Shown here in pieces: positions 1 to 6,760 of a stretch of DNA of 14,083 nucleotides. The stretch comes from Bacteroidetes bacterium QS_8_68_15 (lineage in GTDB: Bacteria > Bacteroidota > Rhodothermia > Rhodothermales > Salinibacteraceae), in contig PXTR01000090.1 in NCBI GenBank assembly GCA_003023245.1, forward strand, positions 1 through 14,083, written 5' to 3'. Position 1 is the first letter of the stretch. Each line of letters begins with the position of its first letter. Below the pieces are notes generated by a model. That model made no database searches. It worked only from the letters and a program-made list of their open reading frames with translations, and was not told the DNA's origin. Made by a program: the position numbers and the translations under genes.

Positions 1-579
1 GTAGAACTTCGTGCCCTCCTCCAGCGCCTCTTCCGTTTCGAGCGCTACCGAGCGCGGCGTGTCTTGGGTGACTTCCTTGCCGCTGATCGGCGAGATGGTC
101 GTGCCCAGCCGCGCGAAGAGCAGGCGCAGGTGGTCGTAGATCTCCGTCTGCGTGGCGACGGTCGAGCGCGGGTTTTTCGAGGGCGCTTTTTGCTCGATGG
201 CGATGGCCGGCGCCAGTCCCGTGATGAGGTCGGCGTCGGGCTTGTCCATGCGCTCTAAGAACTGCCGCGCATACGCCGACAGGCTTTCCACGTAGCGGCG
301 CTGGCCCTCGGCGTAGATCGTGTCGAAGGCGAGGCTGGACTTGCCGCTCCCGCTGGGGCCGCTGAAGACGACCAGCTTGCCACGCGGGATGTCGAGGTCC
401 ACGCCCTTGAGGTTGTGCTGGCGCGCCCCGCGCAGGACGATGTGCTCTTGCGCTTTGCCGCGGGGGGCGTCGTCGGCCCGGGCGTCGTCGGCCGGGGCGC
501 CGTCGCCGCCCCCGGTGCGCGCTTCTACGTTCGCAATGACGGGGGTGCTGGGGGGAATCGTCTCGGTCGTCTGGGCCAT
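1..579 (-). CDS. uvrA: UvrA, excinuclease ABC subunit A (N-terminal part, runs off the window)
   Basis: This is the damage-recognition ATPase of nucleotide excision repair, which acts with UvrB and UvrC in the cytoplasm. The 193 residues present read like the start of UvrA. The Walker A motif GPSGSGKSS lies near residues 71-80 and is followed by the family signatures [39 protein letters not shown] and [22 protein letters not shown]. The start at 579 ([11 protein letters not shown]) gives about 40 residues before Walker A beyond the usual spacing. That stretch is rich in Ala, Asp and Gly, so it is probably a disordered extension. After LLFAR the text is [12 protein letters not shown], with no cysteine pair, which I recall as normal for Bacteroidetes-type UvrA. 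The remainder lies beyond position 1. The upstream nucleotidyltransferase gene ends 138 bp before it on the same strand. Confidence 0.95.
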   Translation of the reverse strand, partial: MAQTTETIPPSTPVIANVEARTGGGDGAPADDARADDAPRGKAQEHIVLRGARQHNLKGVDLDIPRGKLVVFSGPSGSGKSSLAFDTIYAEGQRRYVESLSAYARQFLERMDKPDADLITGLAPAIAIEQKAPSKNPRSTVATQTEIYDHLRLLFARLGTTISPISGKEVTQDTPRSVALETEEALEEGTKFY

Positions 580-717
580 CGGCGGCGGGCGGGTACTTCG
601 GGCGAGAAAAATGCGGAAACGCAACCTGTTTTCCTATGCACCGGCGCCGCAGATGATGCGGGAGTTGGCCGTTGGCGGAAATGGGGAACACCCGCAGAAA
701 CGTGAGGTCTCGCGTCC

Positions 718-1197
718 CTACTCTTCGGCAATTTTTCGTTCCAGAAACATCCGGTCGAGCGCGTCCTTTTCGCGCTCCGTCTGTTTCATCTTCATCAGCA
801 GACGCGCGGAGGCGAACGGAATCGAGACGCCTTCGATTTCGTGATGTTCGATCTCGCCTTCAGCGTCGGCGAAGGAAAAGCCGGCCGTTTCGAGCATCAG
901 GTCCACGACGATCTCATCGGCCACGCGGACGACGGTGAACTCCTTCAGGTCGCCGTCGGCCATGTCCCGCACGGCTCGGGCGGGCAGAATCTCCAACGCG
1001 TTGCGTACGCGCTCGATATTTTCGCTCGAAGACCCGACGAGCAGGTCGATATCCTCGGTAGCACGCAGGTGGCCGTGCTGGATAACGGCCATGCCGCCGA
1101 CGACGATGTAGCGCGCCTCGCGGCGGTTCAGTGCTCGGCAGAGAGAGAAGAGGTCGTCTTCGTCGGGCGGGCGAGGGGCTTCTGGCGGCGTTTCCAT
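718..1197 (-). CDS. Nucleotidyltransferase-fold protein (AbiEii/DUF6036-like)
   Basis: A 159-residue protein with the pol-beta-type nucleotidyltransferase core. YIVVGGMAVIQHG holds the GG pair at residues 34-35, followed by ATEDIDLLV with acidic residues D49 and D51. A third likely metal ligand is D99 in IVVDLML. The C-terminal IPFASARLLMKMKQ...EKDALD pattern is typical of the DUF6036/AbiEii-like group, in which some members are toxins that modify RNA or proteins. All core acidic residues are present, so it is probably active; its substrate cannot be read from the sequence. The ATG at 1197 lies inside the small upstream ORF ending at 1128, which suggests translational coupling. A toxin-antitoxin role is a guess, because no HEPN partner is visible and the neighbour does not resemble AbiEi. 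Confidence 0.85.
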   Translation of the reverse strand: METPPEAPRPPDEDDLFSLCRALNRREARYIVVGGMAVIQHGHLRATEDIDLLVGSSSENIERVRNALEILPARAVRDMADGDLKEFTVVRVADEIVVDLMLETAGFSFADAEGEIEHHEIEGVSIPFASARLLMKMKQTEREKDALDRMFLERKIAEE

Positions 1198-1349
1198 TCC
1201 TCAAATTCGGCAAAACTGGAAAACCGAAACACTCCGCGCGGCGAATGGACCAGCGGGCCGTGCAACTTCTGCGCCGTGCGCTGAAGGCGACCAAAACGCT
1301 TCCATCGAGAAGGCAGGTTCTCCTCGCTGCCGACGACTTTCATGGACAT
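1128..1349 (-). CDS. Small ORF upstream of and overlapping the nucleotidyltransferase
   Basis: A 73-residue frame starting MSMKVVGSEENLPSRW (ATG at 1349, or the next ATG at 1343) whose last 23 codons, including the stop, overlap the nucleotidyltransferase gene by 70 bp in another frame. The middle, HSPRGVFRFSSFAEFEEW, resembles the 'PRGVxRFRSFEEAxxW' ending I recall in short proteins encoded just before nucleotidyltransferases of this group. That recall is unverified. The overlap, with the downstream ATG falling within the EEWKRR codons, is what one expects of a coupled gene pair. It could be a partner or neutralising protein. The case against it is its small size, third-position base use less GC-rich than its neighbours, and the chance that the 3' part is merely a shadow of the next gene. 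Confidence 0.5.
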   Translation of the reverse strand: MSMKVVGSEENLPSRWKRFGRLQRTAQKLHGPLVHSPRGVFRFSSFAEFEEWKRRQKPLARPTKTTSSLSAEH

Positions 1350-1468
1350 GGCGGACGTGCAGGCAATGGTGAGCGCAATCGGACGCCGTTGAAAACCAGC
1401 ACGCGAAGGGCAGCGTTCCCCGTTTTTGAGCTGTTGGCTGTTCGCCGTCGGCCCTTCGGTCAGGGCGC

Positions 1469-1558
1469 TCACTCCGTTCGGAGCGCACCCCAGGAGTACT
1501 TGGTCGCTTCGCTCCCAGCGCACCCCGAGAGTACTTCCTCACTCCGTTCGGGGCGCAA
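1469..1558. repeat. 35-bp tandem repeat, about 2.5 units
   Basis: Three consecutive units begin at 1469, 1504 and 1539 with an exact 35-bp period; the third is cut after about 20 bp. Units 1 and 2 share the core CGCACCCC-(two variable)-GAGTACTT (1484-1501 and 1519-1536, 16 of 18 identical). Units 1 and 3 share TCACTCCGTTCGG. The palindrome AGTACT lies in each full core. The array sits in the non-coding spacer between the divergent small ORF/nucleotidyltransferase pair and the BatA-type gene. The remainder of 1350-1628 shows nothing else I can name. An inverted copy of the core lies at 9664-9681. Confidence 0.85.
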
Positions 1559-1628
1559 CACCGCCGGGCGGTTTCGAGTAGCAGCAGGCGCGCCTCTTTT
1601 CTGTGACGCGCCGCTTTTCCTCGCGCCC

Positions 1629-3953
1629 GTGAGCTTTCTGAATCCCTGGATGCTGATGGGGCTGGCCGCCGCGGCGGTGCCCATCGCGGTGCACTTTTTC
1701 AACCTGCGGCGGCCGCGCCGGGTGGACTTTTCGTCGCTGGCGTTCGTGCGGCAGGTCGAGGAGCGCACCATGCAACGCCTGCGCCTGAAGCGGTGGCTGC
1801 TCCTGGCGCTGCGCGTCCTGGCGGTGGCGTGCCTGGCGCTGGCCTTCGCGCAGCCGGTCCTCAGCCCCGGCCTGACGGGCGTTATGGCCGGCTCGGTTGG
1901 CGGCGCGCCGGCGGGGGACGCCGCGATGAGCGCCGTGATCGACAACTCCCTTTCGATGACGCGACGCGCAGGAGGGCAAGGGCCGCTGATCGGGCAGGCG
2001 AAGGCGCGCGCGGCGGAGCTGGCCGGGCAGATGCGCGCCGGCGACGACCTGCGCCTTCACGCCACCGCGGGCCTGAGCGCCAACGCGCGCTCCGCCGGCG
2101 GAGGACGCGCCTCCTACCGCAATGCCGGGGCTGCCCGAGAGGCGGTCGACGCCGTCGAGGCGCGCCCCGGGGCCGAACCGCTGGCGCGCACGGCCCGCCG
2201 CGCCGCGCGCCGCCTCGCCGCCGCGGACCGCGCCGGCACTCGCGCTCGCGAATTGTACCTCTTTACCGACCTCCAGAAGCGCACGCTGACGGATACGCTC
2301 GCGGAAGACGCGGCGGAGGGCGCGAACCAAGATCTGCGCGTGGGCCTCGTTCCCGTCGGCGGCTTCTCCGCCGGGGAAGCGGAGACGCCCAACGTGGCCG
2401 TGACCGACGTGACCGTCGAGAGCCGCATCGTCGAGGCCGGCCAGCCGGCGCGCCTCACAGCCACGCTCAAAAACTTCGGCGACGAGCCGCTCGACGGCGG
2501 CCGCCGGGTCAGCGTGTACCTCGGCGGGCGTGAAGGCGGCGAGGCTGAACGCCTGGCGCAAACCTCTTCCGAGGAGCTGGTCCCCGGCGCGCGCCAGACG
2601 CTTTCCTTCAGCGTCACCCCGCGCCGGCGCGGATGGCTCGCCGGCCGCGTCGAAATGGAGGGCGGCGGCGCTGGCGGCCTCTCCGCCGACGACGCGCGCC
2701 ACTTCGTGCTACACGTGCCGCAGGAGCGCCGCGTCCTGATCGCGCGTGGCCAAGATCAGCCGGCGCAGTACGTCGAACTGGCGCTCGCCTCCGGTGGCGG
2801 CGGCTCCTCCTCAGCGGGATCCGGCGGCGGCAGCGTCTTTCAGACCGAAACCATCGGGGCGGGGCGGCTGGCCGGGACCAACTTCTCGGCCTACGACGCG
2901 GTCGTGCTGGTGGGGCCCTCCGACGTGGCGAGCGGGACGCGCCAGGCCCTCGCCCGCTACGTCGAGGGCGGCGGCGGGCTGCTCGTCTTCCCCGGCAGCG
3001 GCATGGCGCGCGCCGATTACAACGCGCTTTTGGGCCGGCTGGGCGGCGGCCGGATTACCGGCGTGAGCGGGGGCGCGGCGCCGTCCGGCAGTAACGGCGG
3101 CTCCGGCGGCGGCACGCGCCGGCCCGTGGCCTCGTTCGAGCGCGTGGACACCGATCATCCGCTCTTCGAGGGCGTCTTCGACCGGGGACGATCGGCCGGC
3201 GACGACGTGCGCGTCGAGCGGCCCACGCTGTACCGCGTGGCCGACTACGCCGCGCGCTCCGGCAGCGAGCAGACGCTGATCGAGCTGTCCAACGGGCGGC
3301 CCTTTTTGCAGGAGATGCGCCACGGGCAGGGGGCGGCGCTCTTCATGGCCGCCGCACCCAACGAGCGCTGGAGCGACCTGCCTACGCGCGGCCTGTTCGT
3401 GCCGCTGTTGTACCGCTCGCTGTTTTACCTGTCCGCGAGCGGGAGCACGGCCGGCGACGCGCTCATTGCCGGGCAGCCGAGCGAGCTGCGCGTGCGCACC
3501 GGCGGGGCCGGCGAGAACACGGGCAGCGGCGGCGGCAGTAGTGAGCGTGAACCGCTGCGCCTCGTGGGGCCGCAGAAGCAAGAAGTCATCCCCGAGCAGC
3601 GCCGGCTCTTCGGGGCCACGCTGCTGGAGACGAGCGGCCGGCTGCACCGGCTCGGTGTCTACGACGTGCGCCGCGGCGACCGCCTCGTGCGCCGCGTGGC
3701 ACTCAACCTTGCCCCCGCCGAGTCGGACGTGCGCCCCGCCGCGCCCGAAGAAGCGGCCGACCGCCTCGCCGACGCCCTCGGCACCGACGCGGTGCGCGTG
3801 CTCTCCAGCCAAGCGAGCGAGCAAGGATTCCCTCGGGTCGCGCGCGCCAGGCCGGCAGGGATGCCGCTCTGGAACGTCTTTCTGGCGCTGGCCCTGGCGC
3901 TGCTGGTCGCCGAGATGATCGTGGCGACGTACTGGACGCCGGAAGAGGCGTAA
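1629..3953 (+). CDS. BatA-domain / von Willebrand A-type membrane protein
   Basis: A 774-residue membrane protein. The N-terminus [23 protein letters not shown] with [19 protein letters not shown] is the BatA (aerotolerance regulator) N-terminal signature. It gives a first membrane segment at about 7-24 and a second at about 55-78 ([20 protein letters not shown]). A von Willebrand A-like domain follows, with MIDAS-type DNSLS at 105-109 and [11 protein letters not shown] around 214. A CARDB-like beta domain lies near 254-365. A Rossmann or glutamine-amidotransferase-like segment ([12 protein letters not shown]...[11 protein letters not shown]) starts near 422. A last membrane helix is at about 745-769. 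The family is common in Bacteroidetes as a large periplasmic-facing protein of unknown exact role. The GTG at 1629 is chosen because family members begin at this point; the frame is open much further upstream, through the repeats, without family-like sequence. No batB/C/D or MoxR gene is adjacent. Confidence 0.88.
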   Translation: MSFLNPWMLMGLAAAAVPIAVHFFNLRRPRRVDFSSLAFVRQVEERTMQRLRLKRWLLLALRVLAVACLALAFAQPVLSPGLTGVMAGSVGGAPAGDAAMSAVIDNSLSMTRRAGGQGPLIGQAKARAAELAGQMRAGDDLRLHATAGLSANARSAGGGRASYRNAGAAREAVDAVEARPGAEPLARTARRAARRLAAADRAGTRARELYLFTDLQKRTLTDTLAEDAAEGANQDLRVGLVPVGGFSAGEAETPNVAVTDVTVESRIVEAGQPARLTATLKNFGDEPLDGGRRVSVYLGGREGGEAERLAQTSSEELVPGARQTLSFSVTPRRRGWLAGRVEMEGGGAGGLSADDARHFVLHVPQERRVLIARGQDQPAQYVELALASGGGGSSSAGSGGGSVFQTETIGAGRLAGTNFSAYDAVVLVGPSDVASGTRQALARYVEGGGGLLVFPGSGMARADYNALLGRLGGGRITGVSGGAAPSGSNGGSGGGTRRPVASFERVDTDHPLFEGVFDRGRSAGDDVRVERPTLYRVADYAARSGSEQTLIELSNGRPFLQEMRHGQGAALFMAAAPNERWSDLPTRGLFVPLLYRSLFYLSASGSTAGDALIAGQPSELRVRTGGAGENTGSGGGSSEREPLRLVGPQKQEVIPEQRRLFGATLLETSGRLHRLGVYDVRRGDRLVRRVALNLAPAESDVRPAAPEEAADRLADALGTDAVRVLSSQASEQGFPRVARARPAGMPLWNVFLALALALLVAEMIVATYWTPEEA

Positions 3954-4164
3954 CAACGCAGCCCGCTTCTCGCTTCACGCGACGCGCTTCTCGCTCGTTC
4001 TTCCGCCGTCTTTGCCCTGCTTCCATGCCCGCCCCCGATGCCGCGCCGCGTCCGAGGGACTGAACTTGGACGAAGAGAACGCGCCCGACCACCCGGCGGT
4101 GGAAGGGGCTTTTCCGCTTCTGAAACGTCTCTACGACGACCTTCCGCCCTTGCGGCCTGACGCT

Positions 4165-4342
4165 TCATTCGGCGAGCAGCTTCAGCCCCGCGATGCCCGC
4201 CACGATCAGCGCGATGCACGCGAGCCGCCCCACCCAGCGTGCCCACCGAGGGCCAGAGGCGCGTAAAGCCGTCGGTGTATTTGAGCCCGACGGCCCACAC
4301 CACTTCAAACAGGCCGGCGACGATCAAGTACGTCCACGCCAT
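4165..4342 (-). pseudogene. gdx: Broken gdx/sugE (SMR-family guanidinium exporter) with internal deletion
   Basis: The reading from 4342 begins [20 protein letters not shown] and continues [16 protein letters not shown], which closely matches the first 36 or so residues of Gdx/SugE. It includes the essential membrane glutamate (E13) and Trp16. About 20 bp later, in a different frame, comes [20 protein letters not shown] followed by TGA at 4165, which matches the last helix of the same family. Residues corresponding to roughly 38-85 of the usual 105 are absent. The 178-bp remnant is about 140 bp short of a normal gene, not a multiple of three, so the frame shifts. Helices 2 and 3 are lost, so export of guanidinium is not possible. 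Both ends remain well conserved, suggesting a recent event. If the first frame is read through, it runs on with unrelated sequence to 3659. Confidence 0.8.
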
Positions 4343-4345
4343 CTG

Positions 4346-4378
4346 TGATCTGTGTTGCGCGCCTTCTGCAAGAGATCA
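4346..4378 (-). promoter_or_regulatory. Possible hairpin in the leader of the gdx pseudogene
   Basis: Immediately upstream of the ATG (4342) an inverted repeat TGATCT/AGATCA (4346-4351 with 4373-4378) encloses a second one, TTGC/GCAA (4355-4358 with 4368-4371). It could be a structured leader RNA. I do not see the paired ACGR-loop hairpins of the guanidine-II (mini-ykkC) riboswitch. The short stems could be chance. Confidence 0.2.
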
Positions 4379-4400
4379 GTGCGTAACGATAACCAGGCGT

Positions 4401-4424
4401 TTCAGACGTCCGGGACGGACGCGC
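4401..4424 (-). terminator. Weak GC-rich hairpin after the DEAD-box helicase gene
   Basis: Just after the helicase stop (TGA, 4427-4425) the minus strand can form CGTCC/GGACG around a 5-base loop, inside an outer GGCGT/ACGCC pairing. No T-run follows, so function as an intrinsic terminator is uncertain. Confidence 0.2.
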
Positions 4425-5963
4425 TCACGCCGCCCCGTTGGCGCCCGGCCCCGCCTTCTCTTCCAGCTCCTCCGCGTCCGGATCCGGCTGCGCGGGGGCG
4501 TGCTGGACGTGCTCGACGTACACGTCGTCGAGGAGCATGGCGAAAAGCTCCGGCTCCTCGGCCGCCAGCTCCTTCGCCAGCGGGAGGAAGCGCTCCATGC
4601 GCTCGCGTTTCTCGTCGGGGAGGTGGCGCCGGCGCTCCTCCAGCTCCACGGTCAGGCGCTCGTCGACGCGCTCCTCGACCTCTTCCTCCGAGGGCAACTC
4701 GCAGCGGCGCAGGTCCACCCCGTAGCGCTGGGCCGCGCGTTCGAGTTCGTGCTCGTCCTCCACCGTGGCGAGCGTGATCGCGACGCCCGTCTGCCCGGCC
4801 CGCGCGGTGCGCCCCGATCGGTGGATGTAGTACTCGCGGTCCTGCGGGATGTCGTAGATGAACACGTGGGAGAGATCGGTAATGTCGATCCCGCGGGCGG
4901 CCACGTCCGTCGCCACGAGAAAGCGCAGCTCCCCGTCGCGGATGCGCTGCATGGCGTGCTCCCGGTCGTTCTGCGAGAGGTCGCCGCTGATCTGATCGGC
5001 GTTCTGGCCCTGGTTTTGAAGAAACTGCGCCAGGTAGCGCACCTCGCGCTTGGTGTTGCAGAAGATCAGCGCCGAGTCGGGGTTTTCGTGCTCGATCAGC
5101 TCCAGGAGGGCGCGGTCCTTGTCCATCTTGCCGACCAGGTAGTAGCGGTGGTCGATGTCCTCGACGCTCTCGTGGCCGCTGCTGAGCGAGAGGAAGCCCG
5201 GGTCGTCGAGAAACTCGCGCCCGAGGGAGCGCACCTTCGCCGGCACCGTGGCGCTGAACATGTAGGACTTGCGGCTGTCCGGCAGGTGCTCCTTGATGTC
5301 CTGCATGGCCGGGTAGAAGCCCATCGAGAGCATCTCGTCGGCCTCGTCGAGGACGAACATCTCGGCCTGCTCCAGCGAGAAGTTCCCGCTTTCGAGGTGG
5401 TCGAGGATGCGCCCGGGCGTGCCGATGATGACCTGCGCGCCGCCGCGAAGGGCCTTGAGCTGCGGCTCGTAGCTGACGCCGCCGTAGATGAGGGCCGCGT
5501 CGAGCTCGTTGGTCGCGGCGGTGGCGAGCTTCATCTGCTCGAACTCGTGGTGGATCTGCCGCGCCAACTCGCGGGTGGGGGCCAGGATGAGGACCTGCGG
5601 GTGGCGCTGCTCGGCCTCGAGCACTTCGAAGAGCGGCAGCAGGAACGCTCCGGTCTTGCCGGTGCCGGTGCGCGCCTGCACGATCAACTCGCGCCCGCCC
5701 AAGAGGTAGGGAATCGCCTTCTGCTGCACAGGCATTAGCTCCGTCCAGCCCATCGCCCGAAAGGCCTGGTACACGATGTCAGGCAGGTCCTCCGCGGTAG
5801 TGGCGTCGAGCGCTGGGTCGGGCTCCTGTAGAAACTGACCACTTTCGCGCTCGGCCTGTTTCTGCCCGCGCGTGGTCAGGTCGACGGACTCGAAATAGCT
5901 GGAGGCGGCCGGCTCGGAGGAGGGAGAGGCCGTCGGTTCGTGGTCGTCGGCGGCGGCAGGCAT
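4425..5963 (-). CDS. DEAD-box ATP-dependent RNA helicase
   Basis: A 512-residue cytoplasmic RNA helicase that unwinds short RNA duplexes with ATP, of the CshA/DeaD type used in ribosome assembly, RNA decay or cold adaptation. Motifs appear in order. The Q motif PVQQKAIP is near 78-85, motif I ARTGTGKT at 97-104, Ia PTRELA at 129-134, TPGR at 182-185 and DEAD at 206-209. SAT lies at 237-239, IFCNTK near 300-305, motif V ATDVAARGID at 351-360 and motif VI HRSGRTARAG at 381-390. All catalytic residues are intact. The first 60 residues are a polar, acidic extension. The C-terminal 90 residues are very Glu-rich (EEEVEERVDERLTVELEERRR) and end in an acidic tail, rather than the basic RGG tail of many homologues. 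The ATG at 5963 is the only well-placed start. Which paralogue it is cannot be settled here. Confidence 0.96.
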   Translation of the reverse strand: MPAAADDHEPTASPSSEPAASSYFESVDLTTRGQKQAERESGQFLQEPDPALDATTAEDLPDIVYQAFRAMGWTELMPVQQKAIPYLLGGRELIVQARTGTGKTGAFLLPLFEVLEAEQRHPQVLILAPTRELARQIHHEFEQMKLATAATNELDAALIYGGVSYEPQLKALRGGAQVIIGTPGRILDHLESGNFSLEQAEMFVLDEADEMLSMGFYPAMQDIKEHLPDSRKSYMFSATVPAKVRSLGREFLDDPGFLSLSSGHESVEDIDHRYYLVGKMDKDRALLELIEHENPDSALIFCNTKREVRYLAQFLQNQGQNADQISGDLSQNDREHAMQRIRDGELRFLVATDVAARGIDITDLSHVFIYDIPQDREYYIHRSGRTARAGQTGVAITLATVEDEHELERAAQRYGVDLRRCELPSEEEVEERVDERLTVELEERRRHLPDEKRERMERFLPLAKELAAEEPELFAMLLDDVYVEHVQHAPAQPDPDAEELEEKAGPGANGAA

Positions 5964-6047
5964 CGGCGGGGCGAGCAGGACGGAAAACGAAAACGGAGCG
6001 ACGCGACAATGGGACCGGAGACTACGCGCCGGAGCGGACGACCGTTC

Positions 6048-6077
6048 GCGCAGGGCGACCGTGCGCAGGGCGACCGT
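6048..6077. repeat. 15-bp tandem duplication
   Basis: GCGCAGGGCGACCGT occurs twice back to back without mismatch (6048-6062 and 6063-6077), with a degraded piece (GACGACCGTTC) just before. It lies between the end of the coiled-coil gene (6087) and the start of the helicase gene (5963), in about 120 bp of otherwise featureless spacer. Confidence 0.85.
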
Positions 6078-6086
6078 TCGCGCTGC

Positions 6087-6647
6087 TTACGCCGCGAACT
6101 CCGCAATCGAGATCAGCGCCGACAAAATGGCGCCGATGATGACGATTGCCCCAATCGTCCAGCGCGTCTGCACTCGGATGGCCTCGTTCATCACATCGAG
6201 CCGCTCGTTCGTCTGGCTCTGCATCGCGTCGAGACGCTCGTTGAACGCCTTCGCTTGCTGATCGAGGCGCTCGTTGAACTCCTTCGCTTGCTGATCGAGG
6301 CGCTCGTTGAACTCTGTTACTTGTCGATCGAGGCGGTCGTTGAATTCCGTCGCTTGCCGGTCGAGGCGGTCGTTGAACTGAGCGCTCATCGCGTCGAGGC
6401 GCTCGTTGATCTCGCGGCGCGTCCGACTCGTTTCCTCCCGCAGCTCGCCGATCTCACGGCGCTGGTGAGCCAGTTCGTCCTCGACGCCGTCGAGACGCTC
6501 CTCGACCCGGTCGAGCCGGCCGAGCACTTCGCGGAACTCATCGCGTGACACGATCTGGTCGCGCACCGCGTCGGCCCAGCGCGACACGTCGTCGGCCACC
6601 TCCGCGCCCCATGCCTCGCGCGCACTCTGCGGAACGGGAATGGGCAT
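6087..6647 (-). CDS. Tail-anchored coiled-coil protein with 11-residue repeats
   Basis: I take the start at 6647 (MPIPVPQSAREAWGAEVADD), giving 186 residues; an ATG at 6764 would add 39 residues that cross a strong hairpin and look non-coding. After a short N-terminal part and a heptad-like coil (LDRVEERLDGVEDELAHQRREI) come seven perfect-length 11-residue repeats of the form FNERLDQQAKE (residues about 80-156). A single membrane helix TIGAIVIIGAILSALISIA follows near 164-182, then five residues. The layout, a long coil with a C-terminal anchor, resembles DUF1640/CCDC90-like bacterial coiled-coil proteins, but the repeat text is its own. It probably oligomerises as a rod at the inner membrane. 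The function is unknown. It lies downstream of the sigma/membrane-protein pair but is separated from it by a hairpin. Confidence 0.8.
   Translation of the reverse strand: MPIPVPQSAREAWGAEVADDVSRWADAVRDQIVSRDEFREVLGRLDRVEERLDGVEDELAHQRREIGELREETSRTRREINERLDAMSAQFNDRLDRQATEFNDRLDRQVTEFNERLDQQAKEFNERLDQQAKAFNERLDAMQSQTNERLDVMNEAIRVQTRWTIGAIVIIGAILSALISIAEFAA
6180..6410 (-). repeat. 33-bp repeat array encoding seven hendecads
   Basis: Seven in-frame 33-bp units encode INERLDAMSAQ, FNDRLDRQATE, FNDRLDRQVTE, FNERLDQQAKE, FNERLDQQAKA, FNERLDAMQSQ and TNERLDVMNEA. At the DNA level the motif GATCGAGGCGCTCGTTGAA is repeated nearly unchanged between the middle units. This points to recent amplification or copy correction. 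Confidence 0.9.
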
Positions 6648-6710
6648 GACGCCGGACGGAGCTTGGCGAAGGGCTGATCGTGAAAACGATACGCCTCCGT
6701 CGCGCAGCGG

Positions 6711-6746
6711 GTTTCTCCAAACGCGAACGCCTGCGTTTGGAGAAAC
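6711..6746 (-). terminator. 14-bp perfect-stem hairpin after the membrane-protein gene
   Basis: GTTTCTCCAAACGC (6711-6724) pairs perfectly with GCGTTTGGAGAAAC (6733-6746) around an 8-base loop. It starts 14 bp downstream of the stop of the 6761-7978 gene, so it is placed as a transcription terminator or RNA 3'-end stabiliser. No T-run follows on the minus strand. A smaller ATCGT/ACGAT hairpin lies just beyond (6677-6690). Confidence 0.5.
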
Positions 6747-6760
6747 GCCCTGCGCCGCAC

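Noticed and set aside
1457..1468. Inverted 12-base match CGGTCAGGGCGC between 1457-1468 and 13563-13574
   Set aside because: Several 12-base matches are expected by chance in a GC-rich window of this size, and the flanks do not extend the match.
1469..1558. CRISPR array
   Set aside because: The 35-bp units adjoin directly without unique spacers, and no cas gene is present.
1131..1628. N-terminal extension of the BatA-type protein (the frame is open from 1131, 940 codons in all)
   Set aside because: The added 166 residues cross the repeat array and the antisense of the nucleotidyltransferase start. The family N-terminus begins exactly at the GTG at 1629.
3659..4164. Continuation of the gdx start frame as a 227-residue protein
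   Set aside because: After residue 37 the text loses all similarity, becomes Arg/Ala-rich shadow sequence and overlaps the end of the BatA-type gene. The true 3' end of gdx is in another frame.
4239..5738. Large plus-strand frame of 499 codons opposite the DEAD-box helicase
   Set aside because: It is the antisense shadow of a helicase with every motif intact; the long open frame is an effect of high GC. Other long frames (5940-6548, 6680-8008, 9547-10200, 12545-13348) were rejected for the same reason.
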